Origin: a virus
Reading direction: 5' to 3' (one strand)
Length of the DNA: 23,050 nucleotides
Virus record (IMG/VR): IMGVR_UViG_3300035698_026017
Location: 1 to 23,050 of that record
Both the position numbers and the translations under genes were made by a program. The notes below the pieces were generated by a model, which was not told the DNA's origin, did no database searches, and saw only the letters and a program-made list of their open reading frames with translations. This document shows, piece by piece, positions 7,385-13,857 of the stretch (position 1 is the stretch's first letter; each line of letters starts with the position of its first letter).

Positions 7385-9427
7385 ATGGGTTTTCAAGTAT
7401 CTCCAGGAATTGTAGTATCTGAAATTGACTTAACTACAGTCATTCCTTCAGTAGCTACAACAGACTGCGCTTTTGCTGCCCCATTTCAATGGGGTCCAGT
7501 AGATCAAATTATAACAATTGATAGTGAGAATACACTATTTAATATTTTTAATGGTCCAGCTGATGAATTATCAACATCAAATAACACTGGTCAAGCTGCT
7601 CAATGGATGACAGCTGCAAGCTTTTTATCTTATGGTGATAGACTTCATATAGTGAGAGTAGTTGGTGATTTTGCATTTAATGCTGTTTCTGAGGGAACAG
7701 CACCACAAATTAAAAATATAGAAGAATATGAAAATAATCATGAAGATGGATCTAATTCCGTAGGTCCATTTGCTGCAAAATATCCTTCTAATACATTTGG
7801 TAATAGTCTTGAAGTTGCTATCTGTCCTTCAGCTTCAGCATTCTCAAACACTTTAACTGTTACTGGTAATGTAGATGCTACCGCTGCGACACATAGTAAT
7901 TCTGGATTAATTTTGAATGTTAATAATGATATTTCAAATAAAATTGAAGCTGGTGAAATTTTGAAGTTTCCAGATTCTACTACAGCAACTGGAAGTTATA
8001 TAGTAACAGCTTATGGTGATTCTACAAATCATCCAAATGATTTAGGACACAATTGGGTTACATTTTCTCCAGCTTTAAATGCTGGTAATGGTAATCTTGA
8101 AGCAGATTCAGCAATTACTAGATATTGGAGATGGGCTCATTTATTTGATTCTGCTCCAGGTACATCACAATATTGTACAAACAAAGGTGCATCAAATGAT
8201 GAATGTCATATTGTTGTAAATGATGCTGGTGGTGAATGGTCAGGAACTTCTAATACGGTTTTAGAAAGACATACTAATCTTTCAGTTGCATCTGATGCTA
8301 AAGATGAAAATGGTTCTAGTATCTATTACAGAGATGTTTTAAAAACTAAATCAGATTATATTTGGTGGATGGATCATCCAAGTGCATATACAACAGATTC
8401 ATGGGGATGTGTAGCTTCTACTGGAGTTATTTTTGGTGCTGCTGATGGTGTTAATGGAATTCCTAAGAGTTATCGTTTATCTAATGGTAAAGATCATAAC
8501 CATGAAGATTCTTTAGATTCTCTTTTATCTGCTAGAGTTGCTGGTTATAAACTATTTGATGATCCAGAAAGTACTGATATTTCTTTAATTATTTTAGGAA
8601 ATGCACATGCAGATAGACTTAAAGCCGCTACATTAATTCAGCAATGTATTGACAATGTTGCTTTAAATCGTCTTGACTGTGTTGTTTGTTGCTCTCCAAT
8701 ACAAACAGATACAGTTGGACAAACTACTCAATATGCGGCTAAAGATGCTGTAATTGCTACTAGAGATGCAATTAATAGAAGTACTTCATATGCTATTATG
8801 GATTCTGGACATAAAATGATGTATGATATGTATAATGATGTTTATAGAGCAGTTCCGTTAAATGGTGACATAGCTGGATTAGCTGTTAGAACAGATACTC
8901 AAAGAGATCCTTGGTGGAGTCCAGCTGGATTAAATAGAGGTCATATTAAAAATGTTGTTAAATTATATTTTTCACCTAGAAAGAGTTATCGGGATGATTT
9001 ATATAAGAAAGGAATTAATCCAGTAATTACTATTCCTTCAGAGGGAACAGTTCTTTATGGTGATAAGACACTTCAAGCAAAACCATCAGCATTTGATAGA
9101 ATTAATGTAAGACGTTTATTCATTGTTCTTGAAAAAGCTATTTCTAGAGCTTCTAAATATACATTGTTTGAATTTAATGATGTTTTCACTAGAGCACAGT
9201 TTAGAAATATGGTTGAACCTTTCTTAGAAGATGTGAAAGGGAGAAGAGGATTATATGATTTCAAATGTGTTTGTGATGAGACTAATAATACTGGTGAAGT
9301 TATAGATAGAAACGAATTCATCGGAGACATCTATATTAAACCAGCAAGGTCAATCAACTTTATAAGTTTAAATTTTATAGCAACTCGCACAGGCGTTGAC
9401 TTCTCAGAAGTGGTTGGAAAATGGTAG
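7385..9427 (+). CDS. 18: gp18-like contractile tail sheath protein
   Basis: 680 residues (T4 gp18 is 659). The N-terminus MGFQVSPGIVVSEIDLT is the conserved sheath start that threads into neighbouring subunits. The conserved C-terminal core includes DRINVRRLFIVLEKAI, RAQFRNMVEPFLEDVKGRRG and ARSINFISLNFIATRTGVDF. Sheath subunits form the contractile cylinder around the gp19 tube. A strong ribosome site (AAAGGAG) lies 8 nt before ATG 7385. Its stop is followed by a 12-mer shared with the gp23 3' flank and then by an endonuclease cassette. Confidence 0.96.
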   Translation: MGFQVSPGIVVSEIDLTTVIPSVATTDCAFAAPFQWGPVDQIITIDSENTLFNIFNGPADELSTSNNTGQAAQWMTAASFLSYGDRLHIVRVVGDFAFNAVSEGTAPQIKNIEEYENNHEDGSNSVGPFAAKYPSNTFGNSLEVAICPSASAFSNTLTVTGNVDATAATHSNSGLILNVNNDISNKIEAGEILKFPDSTTATGSYIVTAYGDSTNHPNDLGHNWVTFSPALNAGNGNLEADSAITRYWRWAHLFDSAPGTSQYCTNKGASNDECHIVVNDAGGEWSGTSNTVLERHTNLSVASDAKDENGSSIYYRDVLKTKSDYIWWMDHPSAYTTDSWGCVASTGVIFGAADGVNGIPKSYRLSNGKDHNHEDSLDSLLSARVAGYKLFDDPESTDISLIILGNAHADRLKAATLIQQCIDNVALNRLDCVVCCSPIQTDTVGQTTQYAAKDAVIATRDAINRSTSYAIMDSGHKMMYDMYNDVYRAVPLNGDIAGLAVRTDTQRDPWWSPAGLNRGHIKNVVKLYFSPRKSYRDDLYKKGINPVITIPSEGTVLYGDKTLQAKPSAFDRINVRRLFIVLEKAISRASKYTLFEFNDVFTRAQFRNMVEPFLEDVKGRRGLYDFKCVCDETNNTGEVIDRNEFIGDIYIKPARSINFISLNFIATRTGVDFSEVVGKW

Positions 9428-9496
9428 ATAAACCTAATAAAATCAATGGTTTATAAAATTGATGATATTTAGAATGTATCTTAAAAAAAATGTAAA

Positions 9497-9542
9497 AAGT
9501 GAAGAAGTGGCTTGAGCAATAAAGTTAGTTACTTCTTCACTT
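9497..9542 (+). promoter_or_regulatory. 12-bp hairpin carrying a 17-nt repeat in its loop
   Basis: AAGTGAAGAAGT (9497-9508) pairs perfectly with ACTTCTTCACTT (9531-9542). The 22-nt loop contains repeat copy 1 (9514-9530). No T tract follows, so it is not a classical terminator. It may protect the gp18 mRNA 3' end or present the repeat as an RNA element. Confidence 0.6.
9514..9530 (+). repeat. 17-nt intergenic repeat, copy 1
   Basis: GAGCAATAAAGTTAGTT, identical to copies 3 (9625) and 5 (20173). Located in the loop of the 9497-9542 hairpin. Confidence 0.85.
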
Positions 9543-9557
9543 AAATTAAGACTTAGA

Positions 9558-9574
9558 GAGTAATAAAATTAGTT
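9558..9574 (+). repeat. 17-nt intergenic repeat, copy 2 (two mismatches)
   Basis: GAGTAATAAAATTAGTT matches the consensus at 15 of 17 positions. It lies 44 nt downstream of copy 1. Confidence 0.6.
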
Positions 9575-9624
9575 AAGATTCTTGAAGGTCTATAATCATT
9601 AAAAAACTGTCAAGGATACATAAG

Positions 9625-9641
9625 GAGCAATAAAGTTAGTT
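9625..9641 (+). repeat. 17-nt intergenic repeat, copy 3
   Basis: Exact copy of GAGCAATAAAGTTAGTT. It directly abuts the GATAAATA box at 9642-9649, as if repeat and promoter formed one element. Confidence 0.85.
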
Positions 9642-9649
9642 GATAAATA
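9642..9649 (+). promoter_or_regulatory. Late-promoter-like box of endonuclease cassette 1
   Basis: GATAAATA immediately after repeat copy 3. Transcription from it would begin close to the start of the 9656-9685 hairpin, about 65 nt before the ATG at 9719. Confidence 0.5.
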
Positions 9650-9655
9650 AAACAA

Positions 9656-9710
9656 GGATGATAGAACTTTAATCTTCTATCATCCTCTAATCAAAATCCG
9701 TAATAAGAGG
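9656..9710 (+). promoter_or_regulatory. Structured leader with possible SD sequestration, cassette 1
   Basis: A perfect hairpin (9656-9666 with 9675-9685) is followed by CCTCT (9684-9688), which is complementary to the Shine-Dalgarno AGAGG (9706-9710). The sequence CATCCTCTAATCA then TTACGAACATGACTAAA recurs before the gene at 20296. CC of CCTCT is shared between the two helices, so they compete, as in a translational switch. T4 homing endonucleases such as I-TevI are known to have their ribosome sites masked in early transcripts. Confidence 0.5.
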
Positions 9711-9718
9711 TTACGAAC

Positions 9719-9865
9719 ATGACTAAAGATATTTATACAGATCTTAAAGAATGGATAGAAAAAAATTTACTTGATAAGAATGAAAAATTAAATTCTCAGA
9801 GAGTTAAAAAAGATGGTTTGAAAAACAAAAAGAAGTTAAAAGATTTAATAAAATTATTAACATAA
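9719..9865 (+). pseudogene. 5' part of endonuclease gene 1, separated by a frameshift
   Basis: From ATG 9719, with AGAGG 8 nt upstream, a 48-codon frame starts MTKDIYTDLKEWIEKNLLDK and ends at TAA 9863-9865. The start context TTACGAACATGACTAAA is the same as for the other endonuclease cassettes, so this is the true gene start. The frame carrying the rest of the protein is open from 9808 and reads FNKIINITNFLNNKSG before the Met at 9892. Joining them needs a -1 shift between about 9808 and 9860, in A-rich sequence. Loss of one A, or an assembly error, is the simplest explanation. Confidence 0.65.
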
Positions 9866-9891
9866 CGAATTTTCTTAATAATAAATCTGGA

Positions 9892-10995
9892 ATGACTGAA
9901 CGAATATATTGTATAAGAAATAATATTAAAGAAATTCAATTATGTTCTTATTGTAATAAAGTTGTTAGATATAATGCAAATAAAAGTAAATATCAAGAAT
10001 ATTGTTCAACAAAATGTGCATCTAAAAAAAATATTAATATATCTCAGAAAAGACTAAAGAAATCATTATTCAAGAAATATGGAGTTGAAAATAGTAGTCA
10101 AATTCCAGGAGTTTCAGAAAAGATAAAAAAAACATGTCAGAGGAAATATGGTGTTGACAATCCATCTCAGATATGTTATAGTAAAGAAACTTTTAGAAGA
10201 TTAAATGATAAGGAGTGGTTAGAAAATCAATATAATATTTTTAATAAAAGTGTTCCATCAATAGCTAAAATAATTAATGTTTCGCCAAAAGCTATAATGA
10301 ATAGTTTTAAGAAATATAGTATTAAAACAAAAAATCGATGTAATATTTCTAAAAAATCTCGAAGAAAGATCAATGATAGAAAATGGATGATTCATCAACA
10401 TTATGTGTTAAAGAAACCAGTCTACAAAATAGGATTAGAAATTGGTGTCTCTCAAAGAACAATGACAATAATGTTTAGAGAGAAACACAATATTGAAATT
10501 AAAAATTATCGTATCTCTGAAGAAGCTGCAAGGAGATTTAAGGATAAAAAATGGCTTATAGAACAACATCATGTTAAAGAAAAACCAGTTTATGTTATAG
10601 CTAAAGATTTAGATGTTGCGGCAACATCAATGAGAGGGGTTTTTAAGAGGTTAGGAATAAAAATCAAAAGATTTCCAATTTCTGAGCTTGAAAAAGAAGT
10701 TTTAAGTTATGTCAAAGAAATTTATAATGGAGTTATAGAACATAATGATAGAACGATAATTGCTCCATTAGAACTTGATATTTATTTACCAAAGATAAAT
10801 AAAGCTATAGAGGTAGATGGAAGTTATTGGCACAAAGATGATGATTCAAAATATAATAGATCGAAGAAAGAACAATGTAGGATGGTAGGAGTTGATTTAC
10901 TACATATAACAGATTTAAATTGGTTAAAGAATAAATCAAAATCTTGTAAAGGAATCTTAAAACATATAGAAAGAAGAACTTCTAATGATTCTTGA
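9892..10995 (+). CDS. Homing endonuclease-like protein (Vsr-like/PD-(D/E)XK), body of cassette 1
   Basis: 367 residues from Met 9892, but the true N-terminus probably lies at 9719 behind a frameshift. In order: a Cys4 zinc-binding-like motif (CSYC then YCSTKC, residues ~19-42); two KYGVxNxSQ repeats (~63-105); three helix-turn-helix-like repeats each starting KEWL, RKWM or KKWL (~115-260); and a C-terminal nuclease-like domain LELDIYLPKINKAIEVDGSY then WHKD (~298-321). The last motif fits the Vsr/EDxHD type of PD-(D/E)XK homing enzymes (I-Bth0305I family). It would cut DNA lacking the element and drive its own spread. Its 3' end overlaps the next gene by 11 nt. Activity is uncertain because of the broken 5' end. 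Confidence 0.7.
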   Translation: MTERIYCIRNNIKEIQLCSYCNKVVRYNANKSKYQEYCSTKCASKKNINISQKRLKKSLFKKYGVENSSQIPGVSEKIKKTCQRKYGVDNPSQICYSKETFRRLNDKEWLENQYNIFNKSVPSIAKIINVSPKAIMNSFKKYSIKTKNRCNISKKSRRKINDRKWMIHQHYVLKKPVYKIGLEIGVSQRTMTIMFREKHNIEIKNYRISEEAARRFKDKKWLIEQHHVKEKPVYVIAKDLDVAATSMRGVFKRLGIKIKRFPISELEKEVLSYVKEIYNGVIEHNDRTIIAPLELDIYLPKINKAIEVDGSYWHKDDDSKYNRSKKEQCRMVGVDLLHITDLNWLKNKSKSCKGILKHIERRTSNDS

Positions 10996-12154
10996 AGAAA
11001 TGCAAAAAAGAATTAAAATAGAAATACTATCTATTAAGGGAAAGATAAGACCATCAAAATGTTCTGGAGAACTTTGGAAAAAGATAGAAGAAACTACTGA
11101 GTTTTTAGATAAAGATGCTTCAAGAGTAGAACGTATACATTGTATACTTTCTGGATTTTCAAAACTTCAAATGTGTCAATATTGTGGATTAAATCCAGTT
11201 AAGTTTCATGCAGCATTAAAAGGTTATTCCGAGACATGTTCTAAAAAATGTGCTGGACTTCTTCAAAATAATAAAAAAGGATTAGTAATAGATTTCATTA
11301 GAAATCTATATGATGGTGAAATCATTAAAAATACAAAGATTCCATTAGAACTTGATATATATCTTCCAGAGAAGAATTTTGGAGTTGAATTTAATGATAC
11401 ATATCAACATTCTTATAATAGAAAAGAAACTAAAGAAGAGCGAAAAAGTCATTTGAAAAAGACAGAGGAATGTGAAGTATTAGGAATTCATCTTTTACAG
11501 ATATTTTCTCACGAGTGGGAAGATAAGAAAAAAAGAGATATATGGAAATCAATTATTAGAAATAAATTAGGTAAGAATAAAGAAAAGATTTATGGAAGAA
11601 AAACTAAATTAAAGGTTATTGAAAAAGGAGATAAGAATCTCAGAAAAGAAGCTAAAAAGTTTTTAGATGATAATCATCTTCAAGGCCATGTATATTCATC
11701 TATGGCAATTGGTTTATATTATAATGATGAGTTAGTATCATTAATGACATTTGGAAAATCTAGATTCAATAAGAATTATGATTTTGAACTAGTACGATTT
11801 TGTTCTAAGAAAAATACTTCTGTTATTGGTGGTGCCCGAAAGATATATAAATATTTTAATTCATTGGTTGGGATAAATAGAATAGTGTCATATGCAGATA
11901 GAAGATTCTCAAATGGAAATCTCTATGAAGTTTTAGAAATGGAAAAAAAGAAAACATCAAAACCAAATTATTTTTATAGATCAAAAAATGGGGAGATATC
12001 AAGTAGAGTTGCATTTCAGAAACATAAGCTAGAAAAGAAACTAGAGAAGTTTTCAGAGAAATTAACTGAATCAGAAAATATGTTTATTAATTCATTTAGA
12101 AGATTTTGGGATTGTGGTAATTTAGTGTTTGGTACAAAGGGAGAAAGAGTATGA
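10985..12154 (+). CDS. Hef-like phage homing endonuclease
   Basis: 389 residues. N-terminal LWKKIEETTEFLDKD then a Cys4 motif (CQYC...CSKKC). Next is a PD-(D/E)XK/Vsr-like domain (LELDIYLPEKNFGVEFNDTY then QHS, followed by LKKTEECEVLGIHLLQIFSH). The C-terminal region has FELVRFCSKKNTSVIGGARK, GINRIVSYADRRFSNG and ends FRRFWDCGNLVFGTKG, a tail widely seen in phage Hef-like endonucleases. Where relatives usually have FNGxYWHS this one has FNDTYQHS, so catalysis may be altered. The start overlaps gene 9892-10995 by 11 nt and the end overlaps gene 12151 by four (ATGA). Likely a free-standing mobile endonuclease between gp18 and gp19. Confidence 0.8.
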   Translation: MILEEMQKRIKIEILSIKGKIRPSKCSGELWKKIEETTEFLDKDASRVERIHCILSGFSKLQMCQYCGLNPVKFHAALKGYSETCSKKCAGLLQNNKKGLVIDFIRNLYDGEIIKNTKIPLELDIYLPEKNFGVEFNDTYQHSYNRKETKEERKSHLKKTEECEVLGIHLLQIFSHEWEDKKKRDIWKSIIRNKLGKNKEKIYGRKTKLKVIEKGDKNLRKEAKKFLDDNHLQGHVYSSMAIGLYYNDELVSLMTFGKSRFNKNYDFELVRFCSKKNTSVIGGARKIYKYFNSLVGINRIVSYADRRFSNGNLYEVLEMEKKKTSKPNYFYRSKNGEISSRVAFQKHKLEKKLEKFSEKLTESENMFINSFRRFWDCGNLVFGTKGERV

Positions 12155-12573
12155 AATCGTTTAAAACATTTATAAAAGAGAATCAAATTTTTAAAGAAGA
12201 TATAGAAGATGAAACGGGGGGGTTTCCTTTAAAAGTTGTTAAAAAAATGCAATCTGATCTTGAGAAATATGTAAAATCAGTTTCAATTGGAACATGGAAA
12301 GCGAAAAAGCTTATTGATGATGGATTTAGAAGTAGTGCTAGGGTTTTTAATATTATTGTTGAAGAAAATGAAACAGTTAGGGATTCTTTTGAAATCTGGA
12401 TCCATGAAAAATCTGTTGGAAAAGTTTTTGTACGTATTCCACATGAAGGTTTACTTACATCTCGTCAACATAAAAATGCTAATCCTGCTGATATGAAAGA
12501 AACAATAGTAAAAACTCCAAAAGAAGCAATGAAAATAATATTAAATTATCTTAAAAAACACAAAGGTATTTAA
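12151..12573 (+). CDS. Putative internal head protein with capsid-targeting leader
   Basis: 140 residues. The N-terminus MKSFKTFIKEN closely follows the capsid-targeting sequence of T4 internal proteins (MKTYQEFIAEA). IKE|N fits the L/I-x-E rule for cleavage by gp21, giving a mature protein from residue 11. The mature part is Lys-rich and mixed alpha/beta, with a C-terminal helix (PKEAMKIILNYLKKHKG). ATG overlaps the stop of the upstream endonuclease (ATGA), and GGGAG at 12139-12143 provides a ribosome site. It would be packaged in the head and might be injected with the DNA. Family not recognised; the targeting idea rests on the leader alone. Confidence 0.6.
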   Translation: MKSFKTFIKENQIFKEDIEDETGGFPLKVVKKMQSDLEKYVKSVSIGTWKAKKLIDDGFRSSARVFNIIVEENETVRDSFEIWIHEKSVGKVFVRIPHEGLLTSRQHKNANPADMKETIVKTPKEAMKIILNYLKKHKGI

Positions 12574-12575
12574 TT

Positions 12576-12857
12576 ATGAAAAACTTGGAAGAAACATATA
12601 AAGTAATTATTGAAGGTGATTGGACAGCTCATCATATTCCAACAAAAACAATGAAGAATCCAGTTATATATGTTGATGATAAAGATAAAACATATTTATT
12701 AATTTGAGGTGGGCAGGATCAAATAGTTGGTACTAATAGATATAAATTCTATCTTAAAGAAAATGTTGATGTAAATACGTTTGCTAAAGAAATGAAAAAA
12801 ACATTAAATAAATATTGTGATAGTAATTTTATAATTAAATCTTGGGATGAAAAATAA
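12576..12857 (+). pseudogene. Small gene interrupted by in-frame TGA
   Basis: From ATG 12576 the frame reads MKNLEETYKVIIEGDW and on to codon 43, meets TGA at 12705-12707, then continues protein-like (GGQDQIVGTNRYKFYLKENV and so on to SWDEK) to TAA 12855-12857, 94 codons in all. The context LLI-stop-GGQD suggests a former Trp, Arg or Gly codon. The leader MKNLEETYKVIIE resembles MKNLVETYKTITE of the gene at 16362, and IIE|G could be a gp21 cleavage site. TGA is a normal stop elsewhere in the window, so recoding is unlikely. Probably a nonsense mutation. Confidence 0.6.
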
Positions 12858-12890
12858 CAATGGCAATACACTATAAAGGATTTTATTAAT

Positions 12891-13216
12891 ATGTTAATAA
12901 AAGATAAAGTCAAAGAAAATCTTTCTGAAACTTTTCAAAATATTATTGAAAAAGATTCTAATCAGATTATAGGAACTTCAAAACGATTGAAAATTAATAA
13001 AGAAATTACATCTTTATTAACCCCAAAGAATAAAACAAAATAGTTTAAATGATATTTAGATATTCTTAAGAAATATGAAATACTTCTTATCCAAGAAGAT
13101 AACACGGAGCTGATGCTAAATTTGAAATGTATGTTCCGATTACTAATCGGATTCTTGTAATGCAATATCATAAAATGTCAAGTGGTATGTGGGAAATATT
13201 TGCTTATGTAACATAA
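12891..13216 (+). pseudogene. Decayed small gene before gp19 (two stops and a frameshift)
   Basis: ATG 12891, with AAAGGA upstream, reads MLIKDKVKENLSETFQNIIE and on to TAG at 13041. After Phe-Lys there is TGA at 13050. The same frame then reads YLDILKKYEILLIQED. After a shift near 13100 another frame gives ADAKFEMYVPITNRILVMQY, then HKMSSGMWEIFAYVT and TAA at 13214-13216. The pieces look like one ~105-residue gene that has decayed. No function can be assigned. Apart from this and the gp19 promoter, nothing else is seen in 12858-13261. Confidence 0.55.
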
Positions 13217-13222
13217 TAAAAA

Positions 13223-13230
13223 GATAAATA
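13223..13230 (+). promoter_or_regulatory. Late promoter box before gp19 (GATAAATA)
   Basis: GATAAATA 32 nt upstream of the gp19 start, one mismatch from T4 TATAAATA. It restarts late transcription after the accessory block. Confidence 0.6.
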
Positions 13231-13261
13231 GAGAGAAGATTAAGTTATAAGGAGAAAAAAA

Positions 13262-13843
13262 ATGCCTTTTAGTGTATCAGAGTTTAGAACAAATTTAACT
13301 GGTGGTGGAGCTAGACCAACACTCTTTGAAGTTATTATGACTCCCCCAGCTGGATTATCATTATCTAGAGGTAATGCTGCTCAAGGGGCTCAAAAATTTA
13401 CATTTATGTGTAAAGCATCTTCGATTCCAGGAGTAACAATGGGAGCTGTTGAAATTCCATATTTTGGTCGTAAGATTCCAGTTCCAGGTGATAAAGTTTT
13501 TGCTGATTGGAATACAACAATTATTAATGATGAAGATTTTGCTGTAAGAGATATGGTTGAAGATTGGATGAGCTCAATGGGAGAACATGTTGAAAATATA
13601 GCTCAATCAAATAATCCTATTAATTATAGTGCAAACTTTGATGTTCTTCAATATGGTCGTGAAGGTAATGTCATTAAAGGATATAAAATTGTTGGAGCAT
13701 TTCCAATCGAACTTCCACAAATTGATCTTAGTTGGGAATCAAATGATGAGATTGAAGCTTTTGATGTAACATGGAAATATTCTCATTGGGAAGCAATTAC
13801 AACTGATGGTAAAGCTTCTATTTCTGTGAATGTATCATTCTAG
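13262..13843 (+). CDS. 19: gp19-like tail tube protein
   Basis: 193 residues (T4 gp19 is 163). The motif order fits myoviral tube proteins: N-terminal FSVSEFRTNLTGGGARPTLF, then FTFMCKASSIPGVTMGAVEI, PYFGRKIPVPGDKVF, and the C-terminal FPIELPQIDLSW followed by FDVTWKYSHWE. Stacked hexamers form the inner tube inside the gp18 sheath. AAGGAG lies just before the start, and a GATAAATA box further upstream. In T4 gp18 and gp19 are adjacent; here the 3.8 kb accessory block separates them. Confidence 0.93.
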   Translation: MPFSVSEFRTNLTGGGARPTLFEVIMTPPAGLSLSRGNAAQGAQKFTFMCKASSIPGVTMGAVEIPYFGRKIPVPGDKVFADWNTTIINDEDFAVRDMVEDWMSSMGEHVENIAQSNNPINYSANFDVLQYGREGNVIKGYKIVGAFPIELPQIDLSWESNDEIEAFDVTWKYSHWEAITTDGKASISVNVSF

Positions 13844-13857
13844 AAAGGTAGCATTTT

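Larger units (their letters stand above)
9428..9718 (+). other. Structured intergenic region after gp18
   Basis: A 291-nt noncoding stretch. In order it contains the 12-mer ATCAATGGTTTA (9442-9453, also found after gp23), a long hairpin with a repeat in its loop (9497-9542), three copies of a 17-nt repeat, a GATAAATA box (9642-9649), a perfect hairpin (9656-9685) and a potential anti-Shine-Dalgarno helix leading to the ATG at 9719. No protein-coding frame is convincing. Confidence 0.75.

Noticed and set aside
9073-9330. Minus-strand open frame inside gp18
   Set aside because: It is antisense to a conserved sheath segment and has no ribosome site.
9514-9641. CRISPR-like array
   Set aside because: The repeat is 17 nt, copies are imperfect, spacing is irregular (44 and 67 nt), and no cas genes are present.
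9806-9812. A AAA AAG slippery heptamer (dnaX-type) in endonuclease gene 1
   Set aside because: The zero-frame codons are AAA AAA GAT, so the heptamer is out of phase for canonical -1 slippage; a simple indel is more likely.
12705-12707. TGA recoded as Trp
   Set aside because: TGA is the natural stop of gp15, gp16, gp17 and the endonuclease genes in this window, so a changed genetic code is not supported.
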